Both the position numbers and the translations under genes were made by a program. From Gammaproteobacteria bacterium (GTDB taxonomy: Bacteria > Pseudomonadota > Gammaproteobacteria > Arenicellales > CAJQKF01), in assembly GCA_030429665.1 (NCBI GenBank), contig JAUIEZ010000021.1, forward strand, positions 1 through 50,829: a stretch of 50,829 bases of DNA. The letters are read 5' to 3'. Positions 32,316 through 41,674 of this stretch are shown piece after piece. Within the stretch, counting starts at the first letter, position 1; each line of letters opens with the position of its first letter. The notes under the pieces were generated by a model that saw nothing but the letters and a program-made list of their open reading frames with translations, searched no databases and was not told the origin of the DNA.

Positions 32316-35300
32316 TCATGGTGTATCCGTCGCGGCCTTGCGGCGGCGCCAGGCAATAGGACGCCAGGTCCCGCCAGTGCAAAACGCGCGCCAGCCCCAG
32401 CGCAGCCAGTTGAACAGGCTGAAGGCGAGCCACAACGACCAAGCCAGCATCAGCAGGCGGTAGGTCAGCACCGGCACCGAAACCACCAGCGCCGACGGTA
32501 GCAGAGAATCGGTGCGGTCCTGGTACCAGGTAAGCAACTCCGCGCTCGAATGATTGCCGGCGATCTGCATGTCCGGATTGCCCAGCAGCCCGGTCTCGAT
32601 CGCGCTGACCAGCGCCCACAGCATGAACGGCGTCAGCGCGACCAGCGCGATCTGCGACAGGTTGAACACGGACTTCGGCGCCGATCCGTCCAGCGAATCG
32701 CGATAGCCGACAAGCAGGAACCAGGCCAGTACCGGCAGCGTGAACCACAGGCTGCTGTGGGCAATGCCGGCGCCGAGCAGGAACCACTGCCACCAAGCGA
32801 TCGGAACCGACCGAACCCGTGCCAGCGCACCCGCCGCCACCAGCACGAAGACCAGCAGCCCCCAATACAGAACGGCCGGGCCCAATGGCGGGCCGTATAC
32901 CCAGAGCAACCAGCGGGAACGGTCGGGAACAAGCTCCACGGTACTGTTCACGCTCGGGGCGCCCAGGTCGACCCGCGACGTTCGGTAGATTGCCTGCATC
33001 CCGAGCGGCTGCTGCCACTGCACCCACAGCTCGCGGGTACCCGGCCGCAACGGCACGGCGATTTCGCGCCGCGCCGGATCGACCGCGTGCACCTCACCGT
33101 CCACGCGTACCGATTGCACGTCGGCATTCTCGGGCAGTACGACGGTGTGCGTACCACCCTGGCTGCTGCGCAGCGTGGCGGACAGTTCGTTCAGGGTGTT
33201 CTCGCGTCCCGGCGTGACCCGCAGGTGGCTTCTATCGATGGTCAACGTCGTCCCGGCCACGCCGTCCGGGCGCTGCAGGGTCAATTCGAGCACTTCCCCC
33301 GGCCACGGCCGCCACGATTTCACCGGGCCGGATTCGCCGCCTGTCACGACCGGCGCGATACCGCGCGATCGCACGTGCCAACGCGGGTCGGCGTCCAGTT
33401 GCCAATGCTCCACGCGATGGGCGTCTTCAGGCGCCTCGAGCAGGTACGGGCTGGAGAGCTCGAACAAGGATTCCCAGCGAAACACCGTTTGACCGGGCGC
33501 GAAGGTGGCGCGCACGGCGCCAGCGTTGACGGAGACGTTGCTTACCGGGGACTCGCCCGGCAGGAGCTGGATATCCACGGACAACGGCGCGCCCGGCTCC
33601 GAGAGTCGCCGGAGCTCGTTGCGCACGCGCGCCTGCAGTCCGAGCACGAGGGTACGCGTCAGATCGAAGTACGGTTCCACGAGCCCCGTCGGCGGTGCGC
33701 CGGCTGTCGGCTCGCTGCCGGCGCGCTCGCGATACAATCGCAACTGGCGGTCGCCGCCCCCGGGACGTTCCATGCCCGCCGCTCGCCAACTGGACGATTC
33801 CACCAGCACCCGGTGCGGCCTTACCGGGAAAGTCAGCTCCACCTCACTGGCGTCGCCGACCGCCCCGCTGATCTCCACCAACCGGCTACCGGCCGACACG
33901 GCGACCAGCGGCACCCCGTCGTCGCCCAGCACGCGACCCGCTTCGCCGTCGACCTCCACCGAGTCGACCGACCAGGTCGGGCTCGTCAACAACAGCGGCA
34001 CGGCGACGTCGTCGAGCGCGGTCAGTTCATAGAACACCCGGATGCGTTCCTCGTCGGCGGTGACGAGCACCGACTGCAGATTGACGCAGTAGGGCAGACA
34101 TTCGGGCGGCTCCACCACGCGACGCTGCAGCTCGTCGAGGAGTTCCGGCGACGGAAAATCATCGGCGACGGCGCGCTCCGTGCCGGCAATCGACGCCGCC
34201 AGGGAGAACGCAACCGCGCTCGCGACCACGCCGGCGCCGGGAGCGGAGAACCAGCGCCGGCGATTGACGATCATGAACGCCGCCAGGGCGATGGACAGCA
34301 GGAAGCGCAGCGCGTCGAGAATTCGGTTGACGACCGGGGGCAAAACGACGATGCGGTGAGACTGGCCGGGCGACACGGGCCCGTTCCAGGCAAGCTGGTA
34401 GCGATTCCACCGCCAGGTGGGCACGCCCGGGCCGGTCTGGATGAGCGCCGTATCGATGGCGCGGTCGGGCGCTGACTCAGGCGCCGGCGGCGACGCCGGC
34501 GCGGTCGCGACAGAAAGGTCGGCGGACATGCCCGCGACCGCCCGCATCGACTCCGTGCGGGTCTTCATCTCCGCGGTCACGACGCCATCCGCCGCGCGTT
34601 CGTAAAGCGCCTCTCGCATGGCGTCGTCCAGTGCCGACGGCAGCTCCAGGAACGGCGCGCCATGCTCGAGTTGCGGGAACACCACGCTTCGCGCGGTGTT
34701 CACCAGAAACGGGGTCGCAACGACCACGAGAGCGACGATGGAAACGAAGCGCGCGGCCACTATCCAGCGACGCAAACGCGACGGCTTCATCGCATGGACC
34801 AGCGCCGAGGTGACAGCAACGGGCACCCAGACGTACTGCGGTGCCCCGGCGCTGTGCCAGGTCAATGCCAGCGCGAGCAACGCGACGACTCCGGCGCCCG
34901 CACCCCAGATGCGAAACGCGGCGATCGACAGTATCAACACCATGAACATGTCGAGCATCGACCAGCGGTCCAGCCATGCCCCTTGAACCCGGTCGGCGCC
35001 GGGCGCCGCCACCAGCCGCCAGCCCGGCGGCAGGTTCAACGTGGTCTGCACGTCTCGCAACTCGCGGTTCCACCCCGAAACCGGCATGTCGCCGCCTTGC
35101 GGTTGCACTCTCGCATCGGCGACCAGGTCCACCGGACCGGGCCGCACCTCGACACCGTGCGCGCTGCTGCCCGCCAGGCGCGTGATCAGGCGAGGCTCAC
35201 CGTGCGCGACGACACGACCGAGCGCGATCGGCGCCTCCACTTCGAGCCGTTGGTCGCCGTGAGCGATGCCGGTCAGTTGGTCGCGCGCGGTATACCCCGC

Positions 35301-36386
35301 GCCGTCGAAATCCAGCCACAAATCGCGCGCCAGCGAGAGCTGGTCACGGGGCGGCGCCTCGGCGCCCCGTGACGCGTCCACCAGGCGCAATGTCGCCCCG
35401 GACGCGGCGACGAACGCGGGCAGGGAGCGCCAGGCATCGGGCATGCGCGTCTGGCGCGGATCGACCGGCGACAGTCCCTCGGGTCGCACGTCGCGAAGTT
35501 CCCGGCGCGCGTCGAATGACCACACCTCGCGCGCAGGCAGGGGCGGCGCCACGGCACCTCGACGTACCGCTTCGACGCGACCGGGCAGTCGGCTGTAAAG
35601 GTCGAACTCGACACGGCCCGGTCGCACCTGCAACTGCACGCGACCGTCGGCCAGCAGGCGAATCGGCAACGCCCCCTCCAGGCGCAGGGGCGTCGCCTGG
35701 TCGAGAAATACGCCGGACAGCACGACCTCCCGCTCCACGCCGGAGACGTCCAGCACCAGGTGGGTGTGCACCTGGAAAGGCCGCGTGTCGATCAGGCGTC
35801 GGAACACGGCGATGTCCAGCCGGTCGGCGCGATCGCCCGGCGCCGCGGCGCCGTGGGACAACGCCAACTCGCCGTCGTTGTCGCGCACGGGGTTCACGAC
35901 CGGTTCGCCCGACAGGATCAGCCGCACGATGGCGCTCTCCCGGGGCACGGGCAGCCGCGCCGGCAGCTTGTTCCACCGGAACCCGCCGGAAACTCGGTAC
36001 TCACCGGGCTGAAGGCGCAGCGCCGGTACCCCCTCGCGGTTGGCCACGCGGGCGACGTCGTCGTTGACGCGGACCTCCGACGGCCACGCCGACGCTTCGC
36101 CGGGCAAGGGCACCCACGACGGTGAAAGTACCGACCAGGACTGCGTGAACCTACCGCCCTCGGCGGAGAGGTCCAGCTCCAGCCTGGACGGCCACGCGCA
36201 ACCGGCGACGGTCTGCGCGTCGTGGCGCCAGGTGCAACGGGCATCGTCCCCGGCCCCATCGATCACCCATTGAACCCAGGGCTGCAGCGGCGGAGGAATC
36301 TCGGGATCCTGGCCCGGTGAGGTCGCCGGGATCAGCGACAGGGCGAGCGCGACCAGGGCCGATGCCCGAACAGCGAAGCGTCTCAA
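32316..36386 (-). CDS. very large membrane protein of unknown function (about 1356 residues)
   Basis: No family recognised. The chain starts with a signal peptide (RRFAVRASALVALALSLIPA), then an extracytoplasmic beta-rich region to about residue 470. Several helices follow at about 475-565 (MFMVLILSIAAFRIWGAG), then a loop with Pro/Ala-rich linker and two more helices at about 690-735. A second beta-rich extracytoplasmic region runs to about 1170 and includes a cysteine pair in PPECLPYCVNL. A cluster of five or six helices closes the protein (LLVFVLVAAGALARVRSV to MLAWSLWLAFSLFNW). The two halves look like a repeated domain-plus-helices plan. The start is uncertain: TTG 36386 gives the cleanest signal peptide, GTG 36404 is an alternative. 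The VOC gene ends 55 bp upstream; the hydrolase-LuxR gene follows 7 bases downstream. A cell-envelope role is only a guess. Confidence 0.75.
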   Translation of the reverse strand: MRRFAVRASALVALALSLIPATSPGQDPEIPPPLQPWVQWVIDGAGDDARCTWRHDAQTVAGCAWPSRLELDLSAEGGRFTQSWSVLSPSWVPLPGEASAWPSEVRVNDDVARVANREGVPALRLQPGEYRVSGGFRWNKLPARLPVPRESAIVRLILSGEPVVNPVRDNDGELALSHGAAAPGDRADRLDIAVFRRLIDTRPFQVHTHLVLDVSGVEREVVLSGVFLDQATPLRLEGALPIRLLADGRVQLQVRPGRVEFDLYSRLPGRVEAVRRGAVAPPLPAREVWSFDARRELRDVRPEGLSPVDPRQTRMPDAWRSLPAFVAASGATLRLVDASRGAEAPPRDQLSLARDLWLDFDGAGYTARDQLTGIAHGDQRLEVEAPIALGRVVAHGEPRLITRLAGSSAHGVEVRPGPVDLVADARVQPQGGDMPVSGWNRELRDVQTTLNLPPGWRLVAAPGADRVQGAWLDRWSMLDMFMVLILSIAAFRIWGAGAGVVALLALALTWHSAGAPQYVWVPVAVTSALVHAMKPSRLRRWIVAARFVSIVALVVVATPFLVNTARSVVFPQLEHGAPFLELPSALDDAMREALYERAADGVVTAEMKTRTESMRAVAGMSADLSVATAPASPPAPESAPDRAIDTALIQTGPGVPTWRWNRYQLAWNGPVSPGQSHRIVVLPPVVNRILDALRFLLSIALAAFMIVNRRRWFSAPGAGVVASAVAFSLAASIAGTERAVADDFPSPELLDELQRRVVEPPECLPYCVNLQSVLVTADEERIRVFYELTALDDVAVPLLLTSPTWSVDSVEVDGEAGRVLGDDGVPLVAVSAGSRLVEISGAVGDASEVELTFPVRPHRVLVESSSWRAAGMERPGGGDRQLRLYRERAGSEPTAGAPPTGLVEPYFDLTRTLVLGLQARVRNELRRLSEPGAPLSVDIQLLPGESPVSNVSVNAGAVRATFAPGQTVFRWESLFELSSPYLLEAPEDAHRVEHWQLDADPRWHVRSRGIAPVVTGGESGPVKSWRPWPGEVLELTLQRPDGVAGTTLTIDRSHLRVTPGRENTLNELSATLRSSQGGTHTVVLPENADVQSVRVDGEVHAVDPARREIAVPLRPGTRELWVQWQQPLGMQAIYRTSRVDLGAPSVNSTVELVPDRSRWLLWVYGPPLGPAVLYWGLLVFVLVAAGALARVRSVPIAWWQWFLLGAGIAHSSLWFTLPVLAWFLLVGYRDSLDGSAPKSVFNLSQIALVALTPFMLWALVSAIETGLLGNPDMQIAGNHSSAELLTWYQDRTDSLLPSALVVSVPVLTYRLLMLAWSLWLAFSLFNWLRWGWRAFCTGGTWRPIAWRRRKAATDTP

Positions 36387-36441
36387 GAACCCCGGAGCGT
36401 ACACGTCGACGAGACCCCGATTGCGAATGCGCGGCGCGCCG

Positions 36442-36861
36442 CTACCACTCGCCGGTGTTCGGCATCGAGGCCCACGGCTCCCGTGGCGGCAACGCATCGC
36501 CCTTCTGTAACAGCTCGATTGAGATATTGTCCGGCGATCGCACGAAAGCCATGTGCCCGTCGCGCGGCGGGCGGTTGATGGTCACGCCGTTATCCATGAG
36601 ATGCTGGCAGGTCGCGTAGATGTCGTCCACCGCGTAGGCGAGGTGGCCGAAGTTGCGGCCGCCGGTATATTCCTCCGGGTCCCAGTTGTAGGTGAGTTCG
36701 ACCTGGGCGTCCGGGTTCTCGTCGGCGCCGAGAAAGATCAGCGTGAAACGCCCCGCTTCCGAGTCCCTGCGCCTGAGTTCTTTCAGGCCCAGCTTGTTGC
36801 AGTAAAAGTCCAGCGACTCGTCGATATCCGCGACACGCACCATGGTATGCAGGTACTTCAT
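36442..36861 (-). CDS. gloA: lactoylglutathione lyase-like VOC protein (glyoxalase I)
   Basis: A 139-residue vicinal-oxygen-chelate protein. Metal ligands match GloA: His5 (YLHTMVRV), Glu55 (VELTYNW), His73 (FGHLAYAV) and Glu116 (SIELLQ). GloA isomerises the methylglyoxal-glutathione hemithioacetal. Length agrees with E. coli GloA (135). GGAG is about 8 bases before the ATG at 36861. It lies between ddl and the giant membrane protein gene on the same strand; a 75-bp gap after ddl is AT-rich and may hold its promoter. Confidence 0.88.
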   Translation of the reverse strand: MKYLHTMVRVADIDESLDFYCNKLGLKELRRRDSEAGRFTLIFLGADENPDAQVELTYNWDPEEYTGGRNFGHLAYAVDDIYATCQHLMDNGVTINRPPRDGHMAFVRSPDNISIELLQKGDALPPREPWASMPNTGEW

Positions 36862-36936
36862 GGGATCACTCCGTCATAAATACTAAACCTGTCATTATCG
36901 ACACGGCGACTCGCACGCGCTACCCCGCGCGGCGGA

Positions 36937-38031
36937 TCAACGGTCGATGGAGCGGTTCGCGACGCCGGCGTGACGTTCCAGGGCCAGGTCCACCAGGCGG
37001 TCGATCAGGGCGCCGTAGCCCATGCCCGCCTCGAGCCACAGCTTGGGATACATGCTGATCGGCGTGAAGCCGGGCATGGTATTGATTTCGTTGACCAGCA
37101 CCCTGGACTCGCCGGCGCGAACCAGGAAGTCGACGCGCGCAAGGCCGAAAGCCTCCACCGCCTGGAACGCCGCGACGGCCAGCTCGCGCACCTGTGCGCT
37201 CGTTTCGGCATCGAGGCGCGCCGGGATGACGAGCTGCGACTTGTCGTCGATGTACTTGGTTTCGTAGTTGTAGAACTCGGCGCCGGGGATGATCTCGCCA
37301 AGCGGCGAGGCTTGCGGGTCGTCGTTGCCGAGAACCGCGCACTCGACTTCCTGGGCCTGCTCAACCGAGCGCTCGACCATCGCCTTGTAGTCGAAGCGCA
37401 GGGCAAAATCGACCGCCTCGGCCAGCGACTCGACGCTGTCCACCTTGCTGACGCCGACGCTGGAGCCGAGACTGCACGGCTTGACGAAAAGGGGAAAGCC
37501 GAGCTCGGAAACGAAACGGTCGAGGTGGTCCTGGCGGTGCGATCGCCAGCTCGAATCGTTCACGACCCGCCAGTCGGTCTGCGGCAAACCCTCTGCGGCG
37601 AAGGCGCGGCGCATCATTTCCTTGTCCATGGACACCGAAGAGCCGACCACCCCGGCGCCAACGTACGCGACCCCCGCGAGATCCATCAGGCCCTGCACGG
37701 TGCCGTCCTCGCCGCGCGGTCCGTGCAGCAGCGGGAACACGACGTCAATGCGGCGTTCGAAGTCGCGATCGACCGACGAGCGCAGGATTCCGCCACCGGT
37801 GTAGTCGAGGTAAACGGCCAATCCCTCGTTCTCGGCAACGCTTCCCGAAGAGAAGGCGGCGCCTTGCTCATCGCGCAGGCGCCAGCGGCCCCCGCGAGTG
37901 ATGCCGACCAGCGTAAGCTCGTAACGATCGCGGTCGATGGCGTCGACCACGGAGCGCGCCGAGATCACCGACACTTCGTGCTCGGCCGACTGACCGCCGA
38001 AAAGCAGGAGCAGATTGATCTTGTCTGCCAT
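36937..38031 (-). CDS. ddl: D-alanine--D-alanine ligase
   Basis: A 364-residue ATP-grasp ligase that makes D-Ala-D-Ala for peptidoglycan. It has LLFGGQSAEHEVSVISARSV (residues about 9-28), PLLHGPRGEDGTVQGLMDLA, FVKPCSLGSSVGVSK and VNEINTMPGFTPISMYPKLW. The omega-loop reads FYNYETKY, as in D-Ala-D-Ala ligases, not the pattern of D-Ala-D-Lac enzymes. The ATG at 38031 is correct because the family N-terminus starts here; the frame is open far upstream (to 39492) only because it runs antisense to dgcN. It diverges from dgcN over 258 bp and stands apart from any mur/fts cluster. Confidence 0.95.
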   Translation of the reverse strand: MADKINLLLLFGGQSAEHEVSVISARSVVDAIDRDRYELTLVGITRGGRWRLRDEQGAAFSSGSVAENEGLAVYLDYTGGGILRSSVDRDFERRIDVVFPLLHGPRGEDGTVQGLMDLAGVAYVGAGVVGSSVSMDKEMMRRAFAAEGLPQTDWRVVNDSSWRSHRQDHLDRFVSELGFPLFVKPCSLGSSVGVSKVDSVESLAEAVDFALRFDYKAMVERSVEQAQEVECAVLGNDDPQASPLGEIIPGAEFYNYETKYIDDKSQLVIPARLDAETSAQVRELAVAAFQAVEAFGLARVDFLVRAGESRVLVNEINTMPGFTPISMYPKLWLEAGMGYGALIDRLVDLALERHAGVANRSIDR

Positions 38032-38289
38032 TTCCGTGGAACTCCTGTTGAATGAGGCCGACATCCTCGCAGGTAAGGGAAGACAATTCGGGGGTCGAGA
38101 CGTGGCAAAACGGTGGCGGCTCGCACCACCGGCGCTGGCGCGGACACGGGCATTGACGTTGCTAGCCGGCTGCTCGTGTAGAATAACCGGCAGCGAGTAT
38201 TGCACATCCGGCGCAGTGGCGCATCCGCCCGGCGCCGGCACGAGATCAACGTACGGACTTCCGATCACCAGGCGAGGCATAGCGAATAC

Positions 38290-39294
38290 ATGTCGCAGAT
38301 CATGCAACCGTATCTCTTGTTTCTCGGCGACGCACCCGACCGGCTTGCCGCCAAGACAGCTATCGGCGTGCACGATTGGCGACCCGACGCGTGCGTCGGC
38401 CAGTTTCGCCTTCCCGGCTGCGTGCCCGATCTCGGCATCGACGAGCCGGGCATCGCCGGCGCCGCCGAACGCGGCGCTCGGACACTGCTGGTGGGCGTCG
38501 CCAACCGTGGCGGCGTCATTCCGGAAAGCTGGATCGCCCTGATGAGCGAGGCGCTCGAGGCGGGCATGGACATCGCAAGCGGCCTCCATACGCACCTTTC
38601 GGAGATCGCCGTGCTGCGCGAAACCGCCGAGCGCCTGGGACGCCGGCTCATCGACGTTCGCATTCCCACCGAGTCCTATCCCATTGCCAGCGGCGCGCGC
38701 CGCTCCGGCCACCGGCTCCTGGCCGTGGGCACCGACTGCTCGGTCGGCAAGATGTATGCCACCCTCGCCATCGAGCGGGAGATGCGCAGCCGCGGCATGA
38801 ACGTTGATTTTCGCGCCACCGGCCAGACCGGAATCTTCATCGCCGGCAGCGGTGTGCCGGTCGACGCGGTGGTTGCCGACTTCATCGCCGGTTCCATCGA
38901 GCACCTGTGCCCGGCCGCGGACGACGATCACTGGGACGTGATCGAGGGCCAGGGCAGCCTGTTCCATCCGTCCTTCTCGGGCGTCAGCCTGGGGCTGCTG
39001 CACGGCGCTCAGCCGGATTACCTGGTACTGTGCCATGAGCCGACCCGCACGCACATGCGCGGACTGCCGCACCAGCCGCTGCCGGGCATCCAGGAATGCA
39101 TGGAAGCCAACCTGGCCTGGGCCCGCGTGGTCAGCGAGAACGCGCGTTTCGCCGGTATCGCCGTCAACACCTTCCACGTCGATCCGGACAGCCGCGAGGG
39201 GATGCTGGCGGCGCTGGAGGACGAGTTCGCCATGCCCTGCGTCGACCCGATGATCACCGGCGTCGGCGCGCTCGTCGATCAGCTTCTCGGATAG
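38290..39294 (+). CDS. dgcN: DUF1611 protein, D-glutamate N-acetyltransferase DgcN
   Basis: A 334-residue DUF1611 protein. It has an N-terminal Rossmann-like part (PYLLFLGDAPDRLAAKTAIG, VPDLGIDEPGIAGAAERGA) and a C-terminal part with the P-loop-like VGTDCSVGKMY (147-156), then TGQTGIFIAGSGVPVDAVV and EGQGSLFHPSFSGVSLGLLH. DUF1611 proteins paired with an enolase-superfamily epimerase were shown in marine bacteria to be DgcN, which acetylates D-glutamate. The start is ATG 38290; ATG 38302 (MQPYLL) is an alternative. The stop shares one base with the dgcA GTG, so the two are coupled. The regulator DgcR and a transporter are not seen. Confidence 0.88.
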   Translation: MSQIMQPYLLFLGDAPDRLAAKTAIGVHDWRPDACVGQFRLPGCVPDLGIDEPGIAGAAERGARTLLVGVANRGGVIPESWIALMSEALEAGMDIASGLHTHLSEIAVLRETAERLGRRLIDVRIPTESYPIASGARRSGHRLLAVGTDCSVGKMYATLAIEREMRSRGMNVDFRATGQTGIFIAGSGVPVDAVVADFIAGSIEHLCPAADDDHWDVIEGQGSLFHPSFSGVSLGLLHGAQPDYLVLCHEPTRTHMRGLPHQPLPGIQECMEANLAWARVVSENARFAGIAVNTFHVDPDSREGMLAALEDEFAMPCVDPMITGVGALVDQLLG

Positions 39295-40280
39295 TGTCAC
39301 AACGCTCGTTATCCATCCGTGCCGAGGAGTGGCCCCTGGCGCGGGAGTTCCGTATCTCGCGCGCGACCAAGACGGCCGCCCACCCGGTGGTCGTGTCCAT
39401 CGCCCAGGGCGACCATGCCGGGCACGGCGAGTGCCTGCCCTACCCGCGCTACGGCGAACGTCCCGAATCGGTGCTGGCGCAGATCGAAGCATTGCGCGAG
39501 CCGATCGAGCACGGCATTACCCGTGACGGGCTGCAACAGCTCATCGGCCCGGGGGCCGCGCGCAACGCGCTGGACTCGGCCCTGATCGACCTGGAGGCGA
39601 AGCAGTCCGGGCGCCGCGCCTGGGACATACTCGGCACGCCGACGCCACGGCCGGCCGTCACGGCCTACACCCTGACGCTGGATTCCCCCGAGGCCATGGC
39701 GGCCAACGCCGCGTCCCACCGCGGGCGTCGACTGCTCAAGTTGAAACTGGGTCCGAGTGACGCGGTGGCGTGCGTACGGGCGGTGCGAGCGGCGGCACCC
39801 GATGCCGAGCTCATCGTCGATGCCAACGAAGCGTGGAGCATCGAACAACTCGAGGCCACCCTGGACGAGTTCGCCGCGTGCGCAGTGGCCCTCATCGAAC
39901 AACCGCTGCCGGCGGATCGCGACGGCGCGCTGGCTCGCGTCAAGTCGCCGGTTCCCATCGGCGCCGACGAGTCCTGCCATACTCGTGACGGCGTCGAGGC
40001 ACTCGCCGAACGCTACCAGGTGGTGAATATCAAGCTGGACAAGACCGGTGGCCCGACCGAGGCCGTGGCACTGCGCCAGGCCGCTCTCGACGCGGGGCTC
40101 GAGGTCATGGTGGGCTGCATGCTTGCCACTTCGCTGGCCATGGCGCCGGCCATGTTGCTCACCCCCGGGGCGCGCTTCGTCGACCTGGACGGCCCGTTGC
40201 TGCTTGCCGACGACCGCGCGAACGGACTGCGATATGAAGACGACCGCGTATACCCGCCGGACCCGGCGCTGTGGGGATAG
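39294..40280 (+). CDS. dgcA: N-acetyl-D-glutamate racemase DgcA (annotated often as dipeptide epimerase)
   Basis: A 328-residue enolase-superfamily enzyme of the muconate-lactonising/dipeptide epimerase subgroup. Catalytic KxK is LLKLKLG (Lys149, Lys151), metal ligands are Asp176 (VDANEAW), Glu202 (LIEQPLP) and Asp225 (IGADES), and the second base lies in NIKLDKTGG (Lys247/Lys250). Alone it would be called L-Ala-D/L-Glu epimerase; next to dgcN it is best read as DgcA, turning N-acetyl-D-glutamate into N-acetyl-L-glutamate. That product can feed arginine synthesis or be deacetylated to L-glutamate. The GTG start at 39294 overlaps the dgcN TAG by one base. Confidence 0.85.
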   Translation: MSQRSLSIRAEEWPLAREFRISRATKTAAHPVVVSIAQGDHAGHGECLPYPRYGERPESVLAQIEALREPIEHGITRDGLQQLIGPGAARNALDSALIDLEAKQSGRRAWDILGTPTPRPAVTAYTLTLDSPEAMAANAASHRGRRLLKLKLGPSDAVACVRAVRAAAPDAELIVDANEAWSIEQLEATLDEFAACAVALIEQPLPADRDGALARVKSPVPIGADESCHTRDGVEALAERYQVVNIKLDKTGGPTEAVALRQAALDAGLEVMVGCMLATSLAMAPAMLLTPGARFVDLDGPLLLADDRANGLRYEDDRVYPPDPALWG

Positions 40281-41674
40281 CCCGCGCGAACGGGTGTGAA
40301 CCGGCTTCGTCGACGAGTGGCTCCAACCGGCAGGCCTGGCGGATCGTTCTGACGCTGCTGCTTTGGCTCGGCGCGATCGAGGCGGCGCCGGCCGCGTGGC
40401 GGGTGATCGACGCCGATATCGTCCTGCGAATGGCGCTGGACGGTTCGATCCTCGTCCGCGAGACTTTCACCATCGATGCCGATACGAGTTACCGCACGCC
40501 CTGGCGCGACCTGCCGCTGCGAACCACGCAACAGGGCGACGCGGTCATCGACGTCGAGGTGCTCCAGGTCACGCGGGCCGGGCAGACGCTGCCCTGGCGC
40601 GCAACGCACGCCACGGATGCGCTGCGCATTCATCTCGGCAGCCCGCGCCGGCGAATTCCCGCGGGCAAGCGCGTCTACGAACTGCTCTACCATGCCGACG
40701 GCCAGCTGGCCGTTGACGGCGACCGGGAATTTCTGCTCTGGAGACCGCTGGGCGGCGGAATGGCGGCGCCTGTCTCGCGGCTGACCGTGACCGTTACCTT
40801 CCCGCGCGCGATCGACCCCGGTGCCGTCGACGTACGCGTCGCCGGCGGCGCGCCGATGACGCACGCGATCGCGCGCGACGGTAGCGTATCGCTGGTCGCC
40901 AGGGGCCCCATCGAGGCCGAGATCGGCCCCGCCATCCTGGTGGGCTGGCCTCGCGGTCACCTGTTGACCGAGTCCGACAGCGAACTCGCACCGTGGATGC
41001 GTCCTCGAATCACGTCGCTGTGGTGGGGAGTTACCGGGGCGTTGGCGCTGGTCGCCATTGCCTGGCTGGCCGGCCGACGCGTTTCGTCAATGCGCCGGCC
41101 CGTGGCAGTCGCCGCCGCGACGATCTCGCTGCTCGCGCTCTATGCGGCCGGCGCGCCGGCGACCACGGCGCCCGAGACCTTCCCTGGCGAGTTCACGTTG
41201 GCGGTGTCCTGCGCCGCTTGCGCCTGGCTGGCCCGGCACTGGCTGGGAGGGGGAAATCTTCGCATTGTCTACATCATTCTCGTAACGGCGCTGGCCGCCA
41301 CGGTGACGGTACGCTGGACGCTGACCATCTCGCCATGGTTCCCGTTGTTGTGCATCGCTCACGGCGACCTCTTCGTCCTCGCTTGCCGTCGCGCGCGCGC
41401 AACACCGCGCGGCGCCGAGAGGTCGGCCGCGGCGGAAGAATCGGCGATACGGCTGCATGCCGTGCCGTTGCTCGACGTCGACGACCTGCTCGAAGACGAC
41501 ACCGTCGCGGGGCAACTGCCGGACGGCCGGCGGGCTCCCTACTTCGATACCTCCGGTGGCCGCGCGCCGCGGCCGTTACGGGGAAGCGCGGACGGCGTCA
41601 GTCCTCCTCCGGCCGCTGGTAGGCGTCGACCAGACGCTTCTGCACTTCGGCGGGGGCGGGCTCGTAGGTACTGA
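40271..41674 (+). CDS. DUF2207-type membrane protein
   Basis: About 467 residues. A short hydrophobic leader (RIVLTLLLWLGAIEAAPAA) precedes a DUF2207-like extracytoplasmic domain (ADIVLRMALDGSILVRETFT, YELLYHADGQLAVDGDREFL, SRLTVTVTFP), then about five helices between residues 250 and 370 and a low-complexity Arg/Pro-rich tail. Function is unknown for DUF2207. The GTG at 40271 overlaps the end of dgcA by 10 bases, so it may be the third gene of the dgc operon, but no role in D-glutamate use is evident. Its last 77 bases overlap the convergent fusA-like gene; the tail from about residue 443 on is therefore forced by antisense coding and the true protein may not need it. Confidence 0.7.
   Translation: MGIARANGCEPASSTSGSNRQAWRIVLTLLLWLGAIEAAPAAWRVIDADIVLRMALDGSILVRETFTIDADTSYRTPWRDLPLRTTQQGDAVIDVEVLQVTRAGQTLPWRATHATDALRIHLGSPRRRIPAGKRVYELLYHADGQLAVDGDREFLLWRPLGGGMAAPVSRLTVTVTFPRAIDPGAVDVRVAGGAPMTHAIARDGSVSLVARGPIEAEIGPAILVGWPRGHLLTESDSELAPWMRPRITSLWWGVTGALALVAIAWLAGRRVSSMRRPVAVAAATISLLALYAAGAPATTAPETFPGEFTLAVSCAACAWLARHWLGGGNLRIVYIILVTALAATVTVRWTLTISPWFPLLCIAHGDLFVLACRRARATPRGAERSAAAEESAIRLHAVPLLDVDDLLEDDTVAGQLPDGRRAPYFDTSGGRAPRPLRGSADGVSPPPAAGRRRPDASALRRGRARRY

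Noticed and set aside
36862..36936. Pho-like CTGTCAT in the ddl-gloA gap
   Set aside because: A single half-site with no second repeat.
38156..38192. TTGACG and TAGAAT as a promoter for dgcNA
   Set aside because: The hexamers are 20 bp apart, too far for a normal sigma70 promoter, and no extended -10 is present.
38032..39492. Upstream extension of the ddl frame by almost 490 codons
   Set aside because: It runs antisense to dgcN and shows no conserved domain; Ddl families begin at the ATG at 38031.
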